From Bathymodiolus brooksi (lineage: Eukaryota > Mollusca > Bivalvia > Mytilida > Modiolidae), in NCBI GenBank assembly GCA_963680875.1, contig OY804575.1:104463505-104527504 (forward strand): a stretch of 64,000 bases of DNA. Direction: 5' to 3'. The notes beneath the pieces are model-generated. The model was not told the origin of the DNA, did no database searches, and was given only the letters and a program-made list of their open reading frames with translations. The position numbers and the translations under genes were made by a program. Positions 47,401 through 53,400 of this stretch are shown piece after piece (within the stretch, counting starts at the first letter, position 1; every line of letters begins with the position of its first letter).

Positions 47401-50400
47401 CATTTTGACACCGTCTCCCCAATTATATTCTATATCTGTCATGTTTATCAAAACTCGTCCAATTCCTGTCTCTGTATACACACCATAACCTAATGAACAA
47501 AAGAGATATATTCAACCACTCCAGACCACCTTGAAATTCAAATTAAATTGATCATTACAATCCATTAATCAGTTTAATCCTGCTTTATTTTTGTGTCACT
47601 TCCAAGCCAGGACCTAGATTTCCAATGCCATATTTTGTGGTTTGTTTTTGTGTTCAGTGGTTCGAAGTGAGAGGTGGTAATTATTTCGTTGTTGTTGGAA
47701 AATCTAATTTGCACATTTTTTTCTTTTCTTTTTATCTTAGAACTGTTGTTATGCTGCTGAAGTATAAAAATATAAACTTTTCACGAAATTTTGAAACTGT
47801 CTTGCATGTCCTAGTTTGAATTAGGCAATTTTCTCTGGGTACTTCCCTTCACCAATAAAGCTGACAGCCATTATATAACTGAAATATTGTTGAAAGTGGT
47901 GTTAACCACCATAATGGTATTAACCTTAACTCTAATTGATGACAACCAAATTTGTACATATGATTCCTGTCCATAGCAAAGTATACCGACATATACCCAA
48001 TAAGAAAAGTCTGAAGATACTACAGGGTAATCACACGTCGTAATTTAAAGAACGGGCAATATAATGGCCAAAAGATAAAGGACAATAAGACAAATAATGG
48101 TTGACAAAATATTAAACACAGAAAATTAAAGATTGAGCATGGCAATCCCCACTAAAAAACAAGGGTGCTACAAAAGTTAAGCAGTGTCTGTTCCACTACT
48201 GGCACATGTCGTGTTACTCTATGTGATAATGTTTGTTCGTTACTTGTAAGAGGGTTTTAATTTTTTTCTGTGTATTCCAATTTATTTCCTCTACCATTAA
48301 CACGTACTTGCCACCATAATAAAACTTAAATATTGTTGAAAGCGGCAGTCATAAATAGTTCTTCTACATCCCATAATACTGCTCATATTACAACTCTATA
48401 TACCATGTTTCAGCCATCAGGCGTTTGTCAAAGATATGTCTGTATAGAAATGACATTCTGGAGTCCATACATTTTAAAAACGTCCATGATTCAAATTTTT
48501 TTTTTAAGTGTATGAATGCCAGATATGTTATTTTGGAAAGAAATGAAAAATTGCTAAATATTATTTTCCTTAAATAAAGCGTCTGATATTCATTTCATAA
48601 ACTTTTTCAGATAACTGAAATTATAGCTCCTGTTTCTTGTCTGTAAAATGCCTCCTATGATTGGTTAAAAATGAAGTGTCATGGATACATAATATTCCTT
48701 TTTTGTGAATAACATTACCTCTGTTATTAGCTATTGTGCTGTTTGCAATATGAATGGGACCAATTATATCTGTCATATTCAACCCATCATATGCCCCGTG
48801 AGTTACTGTTATGTTGTTCATCAATGGAACATATGGACTTGCGCTAATGGATGCCCTGCCGTGGGAGTGACCATCTCCTCTGTAGATGTCTTTTCCTGCA
48901 TAGGATATATCTAAGTATTCTAGCCATGAAAGTGTTTCATTGTAATAAAGATTGCCAAGTTTCTCTGCTTTTACAGTAACATTGTACAACTCTAACCCTC
49001 TCCAATGATCTTTTGCCATGTCAGGATGTAATCCAGCACATTCGAAACCAACAAGTTGCTGTCCATCTAAAATACAAAATAATGCACATTAAATGTCTTA
49101 GTTGTACTACACAGTATTTGCAGTTTTGGTTAAATTAAATTGCTATCAATATTTTTGTGTGTTTTATTTGACAGTCATACCTGCTTGGTCTAATCCTTGA
49201 TTCAACCATAAGAATGAGCCAGTTTTCATCAAATTTATTTTGACTAAAAGGTTGAACATATTTCAATTTACTCTGTCTAATAGTGAGTGAGTGGATGTTG
49301 TTTAATGCCAAGTAAGCAATTTTTCTCAGCTATATCACAGCAATAACAAATTTCATTTCAATGATGTTTATTTTGTAGTTGACCAAGAATCTATGTTCAA
49401 TTTTTATAGCTTTGTTTAATAATTATTGTACATGTATAACTACTCTTACATTCAGAATATAGCAAACAAGTCATGAGTAACCGAACAACGCAGTAATTCA
49501 TGGATGCACATGGGTGAATTACCATTGTTTTTCAGTTATAAGTTATTAATTTTCGATATTCAGATTTTTTATATATTGCAGAATACAAGAGCAGATATAT
49601 TTTTTTACATAGATTTTACGTTTCATTTTGCATTAATAAGGCACTTAAAAAGAGGACTTTGTTTTTCATTGTTTGACGTTCAATGATATTTTCAATTGTG
49701 AGATTGGTAACCGTGACGTCACACAGTAAAATAAACGCTTTTATTTCAAATTAAAATCTCAGTACTGTATTTCACAGGTATATACAGATGCAATAAAATT
49801 ACTTACTCATTTGATTACAACAAAATGTTGATCTGAACCTATTTTTCTGCTTTGATACATTTTTATAAATATTTTCAAATATTGAGGTGATATTCAAATT
49901 ATTGGTATGTTCATTATATCTTGTGTTGAAAACACAGCGTTTATATAACTGCATTTACCTTAATGAATCATTTAAACAACTTTTTATAGCATTCAAGTTT
50001 GCAACTTGGACCTGTCTTTTAGGTAAATCTAAGTAAAATGCATGTAACATTTTGATTTTGTAAAAAAAAAATATTGTCTGATCACAGATAGTGGGAATTC
50101 TTGTAACACATATACTTTCTGTGTACCGGTACTTGTATATCTTGAATATAGTCTAAATACTGGTATTTGTATATCTTAATATAGTCTAAATACTGATATT
50201 TGTATATCTTAATATAGTCTAAATACTGGTATTTGTATATCTTAATATAGTCTAAATACTGCTATTTGTATATCTTAATATAGTCTAAATACTGGTATTT
50301 GTACGTATATCTTAATATAGTCTAAATACTGGTATTTGGATATCTATTAAAGTCACTAATACATACAATAAAAAAACACCATATGCAAGACATGGTGTAT

Positions 50401-53400
50401 GGTTTATGGTGTTTAATGCCACTTTCAACACGATTTCAGTTATATCATGGCGGTCAGTTTTATTATTGGAGGAAACAGGAGATCCCGGAGAAAACCACCG
50501 ATCTGTCACAAGTCACTGACAAACTTTATCACATAATATTGTATCAAGTACATCTCACCATGAACGGGGTTCCAACTTTAGTGGTGATAGGCACTGATTG
50601 CACAGGTCGTTGTAAATCTAACTACCATGCACTCATGGTGTGAAAACTGTATGTGGATGTAGAGTATTAGTTGTCAGGACATAGCATGATAAATCACTAT
50701 ATAGATGCATTACTCATCTTTGTGAAATGGATTTTATTTCTTTTTTTTTCTGTTTAATATATATCTATATCCTCAAAATTTCTTTTGTATTTGTTATCAT
50801 CAAAAATGCATCAGAAGGTACAGCACATTCCTAGACATAGTGCGATAAATCACTGTGATAGATGTATCACTTAGTAATACTGATATATCTTTTTGGTCTG
50901 TTTAATCTATTTACTTATTCTGATATGCCTTTTGGGTGATGATAGTAAGTAACATTCTCAATGTACAAGAAATTTTGAAGATATATCTAATATAACAAAA
51001 GATATATCCAAATCACCAAGATGAGTGATATGTCTATCACAGTGATTTATTAAGCTTTGTCTCTGACTTTACTGTACATGTAAGCCAACAGATCAAATAG
51101 AGGACAAGATATATCAGTATCAATAAAGATATACATCTATCATACTATGTATACCTACTACATGTAGTACTGCAAGCAAACATTGCAGAAAATAAAATGT
51201 TATATATATATATATATGTGTATATACAATGACATACCACAGATATGATGTCCAACTTTTATTCCCATTGCATTGGCTCCTCTACAATTAAACAAACTGT
51301 CTTCATCACCATCACAATTTGGTTTTTCAAACAACATATATTCAGTCTTATTACGAGAAAATGAATGATATGTAAAGTTTCCCCATACGAATCCTAAGTG
51401 ACGACATGTGACATTTGCATCAATCTTGGTAAAACTGCAATAGAGATATACGCAATTACAAACATGTCATTCCTGTAATACACAAATATGAATATTATAT
51501 TCTAAATCAAACATATGTATACTATAATTGCATTTTCTATTATTGTACGCCAGTTCTGACGCATGTTTAATATCATTTTAGGTTTTATATTCTACAAAAT
51601 TGATATTACCTGGTAATAAAATGCATCGGGTATGTGAATGAACTTAACTTCATGGATCCTACATTTTCATGGTTTTGCTATAAAATTATTTAGTAGAAGT
51701 ACATGTATTTTTTTTTTAAAGCCATAAGTATATAACCTACTTGACATAGTTTGTGCAAACTCCTCTCCAGCGACCATTGTAGAAAAGTTCTAATTTACCA
51801 TCTCTGGTGGTATTACCGTCCACCAGCCGAGCATCTGTTAGGAACGGTTTACTTGGACCCACTAAATTTACATTTTCTGGATCTTTTGTCATTGTAATTC
51901 TACCACCTTTTTCTTCACTTCCCTATATACAACAAATGAAGAAAAAAGATTAGCCAAAGGATTATCATTGGTAAAATACATACAAGGGGTTACCCCCATG
52001 AAACTAAATACTTATTTTGTGATTAATGAAAAATTGATGGATATGCACCAACAATGTACATGAATACCTTTTGCAACATAAGCAATACAACATTAAACAA
52101 ATTAAGGAAGAAATGCAAAAAAGTAAAATGATCGTAAACATTTGTAAAATTTAATATCTAAAGTATAACCCTCAATATTAAATCATAATTATGTTTTCAG
52201 TAGATATCATGTCATTGTAAGATAATGCAACAAATATGACATATTTTGTTTTGCAAATGCAGAGACTTTATTTTATTTTAAACTATATAATTATAGACAG
52301 AAAATCATTTTGTAATTTTTTTCTCTCCTTTTCAATCAGTTTTAAATGGTTCCTTTTTTAATTTGAGCAAAATGAAAAAAACTGATTCATCCCTTAGCTT
52401 GATCTCCATATATGGACATTTACTCTTCCCAAGACACAAATTAAGTACTGACAATCCTTGGTCTTCTGTTTTAAATACCGCCTCATAATTGGACATTGTT
52501 CTGATGAGTAACATGATGTTGCCCTGACATCATGCATGCGGACAACTATATGCCAAACTTGGCTTAACCTGGTGAAATTATCTAGGACAATCAGTACTTC
52601 AGAACAGTGTAATGAGCATTTCCTTTGCAGTTTATATATCCAGTACAGCCAGGGACATAGCATTATAAACACTGTGATAAGTGTATCAATCTTCTTAGTG
52701 ATGCTGATTTTTCTTTTGGTCTGTTTAATTTTTGTTTACTCATTTTGATATACCTTCTGGTAATCTCGTTGAGATTAGGATTCCGAAGAAATTTTCTGTC
52801 TGTATCTTCATCCTAATCTCGTTTCAAGGTCTTTCAAAGATATTCTGGAAATCTAAATATTAATAAAATTTGACCCCCCGGTGCATTCCGATGGATATTT
52901 TGGCATGGATGGATTGTGTCAGATCAAGTGCAGGCAAGATTTCATATATAGACATATTTTCTAGTTCAAATCTGCAAAAATATTGATATTTCCTAAACCT
53001 TTCACAGCGTCTATCAGATAAAAAAATCCAACATCCACTTCCAACTGTCTGCCATTTTAATGAACTCATGAACTACACCATGTGATCAAAATCGTCACGG
53101 ATTTTTTTGTTACAGCCTGTTTCTAGATTCAAGATGTCGATGTTAAATATTTTATTATAATTTAAAAATCCCATATACACGGCTTCAACTTTTTTTATGT
53201 AGTTATAAATGTTTTATTAAAACCAATATCAACAGCCCATAAAGGATATACAGTCAAACCTGTCTATAGTGGTCACCTGGGGGAGATTGACAAAATGACC
53301 ACTATTTACAGGTGACCTTTGTATGAAGGGGTTTGATTATTCCACGAAATATTCTACATTAGTTGTAAATAAACATTTTTAATTACATGTTATGTTTTGT

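Larger units (their letters stand above)
49067..51237 (-). other. bark intron 3
   Basis: Contains the 33-bp array (50124-50345), a SINE (50397-50636) and two palindromic MITE-family-A copies (50670-51085). 49100-50100 shows nothing I recognise. Confidence 0.65.
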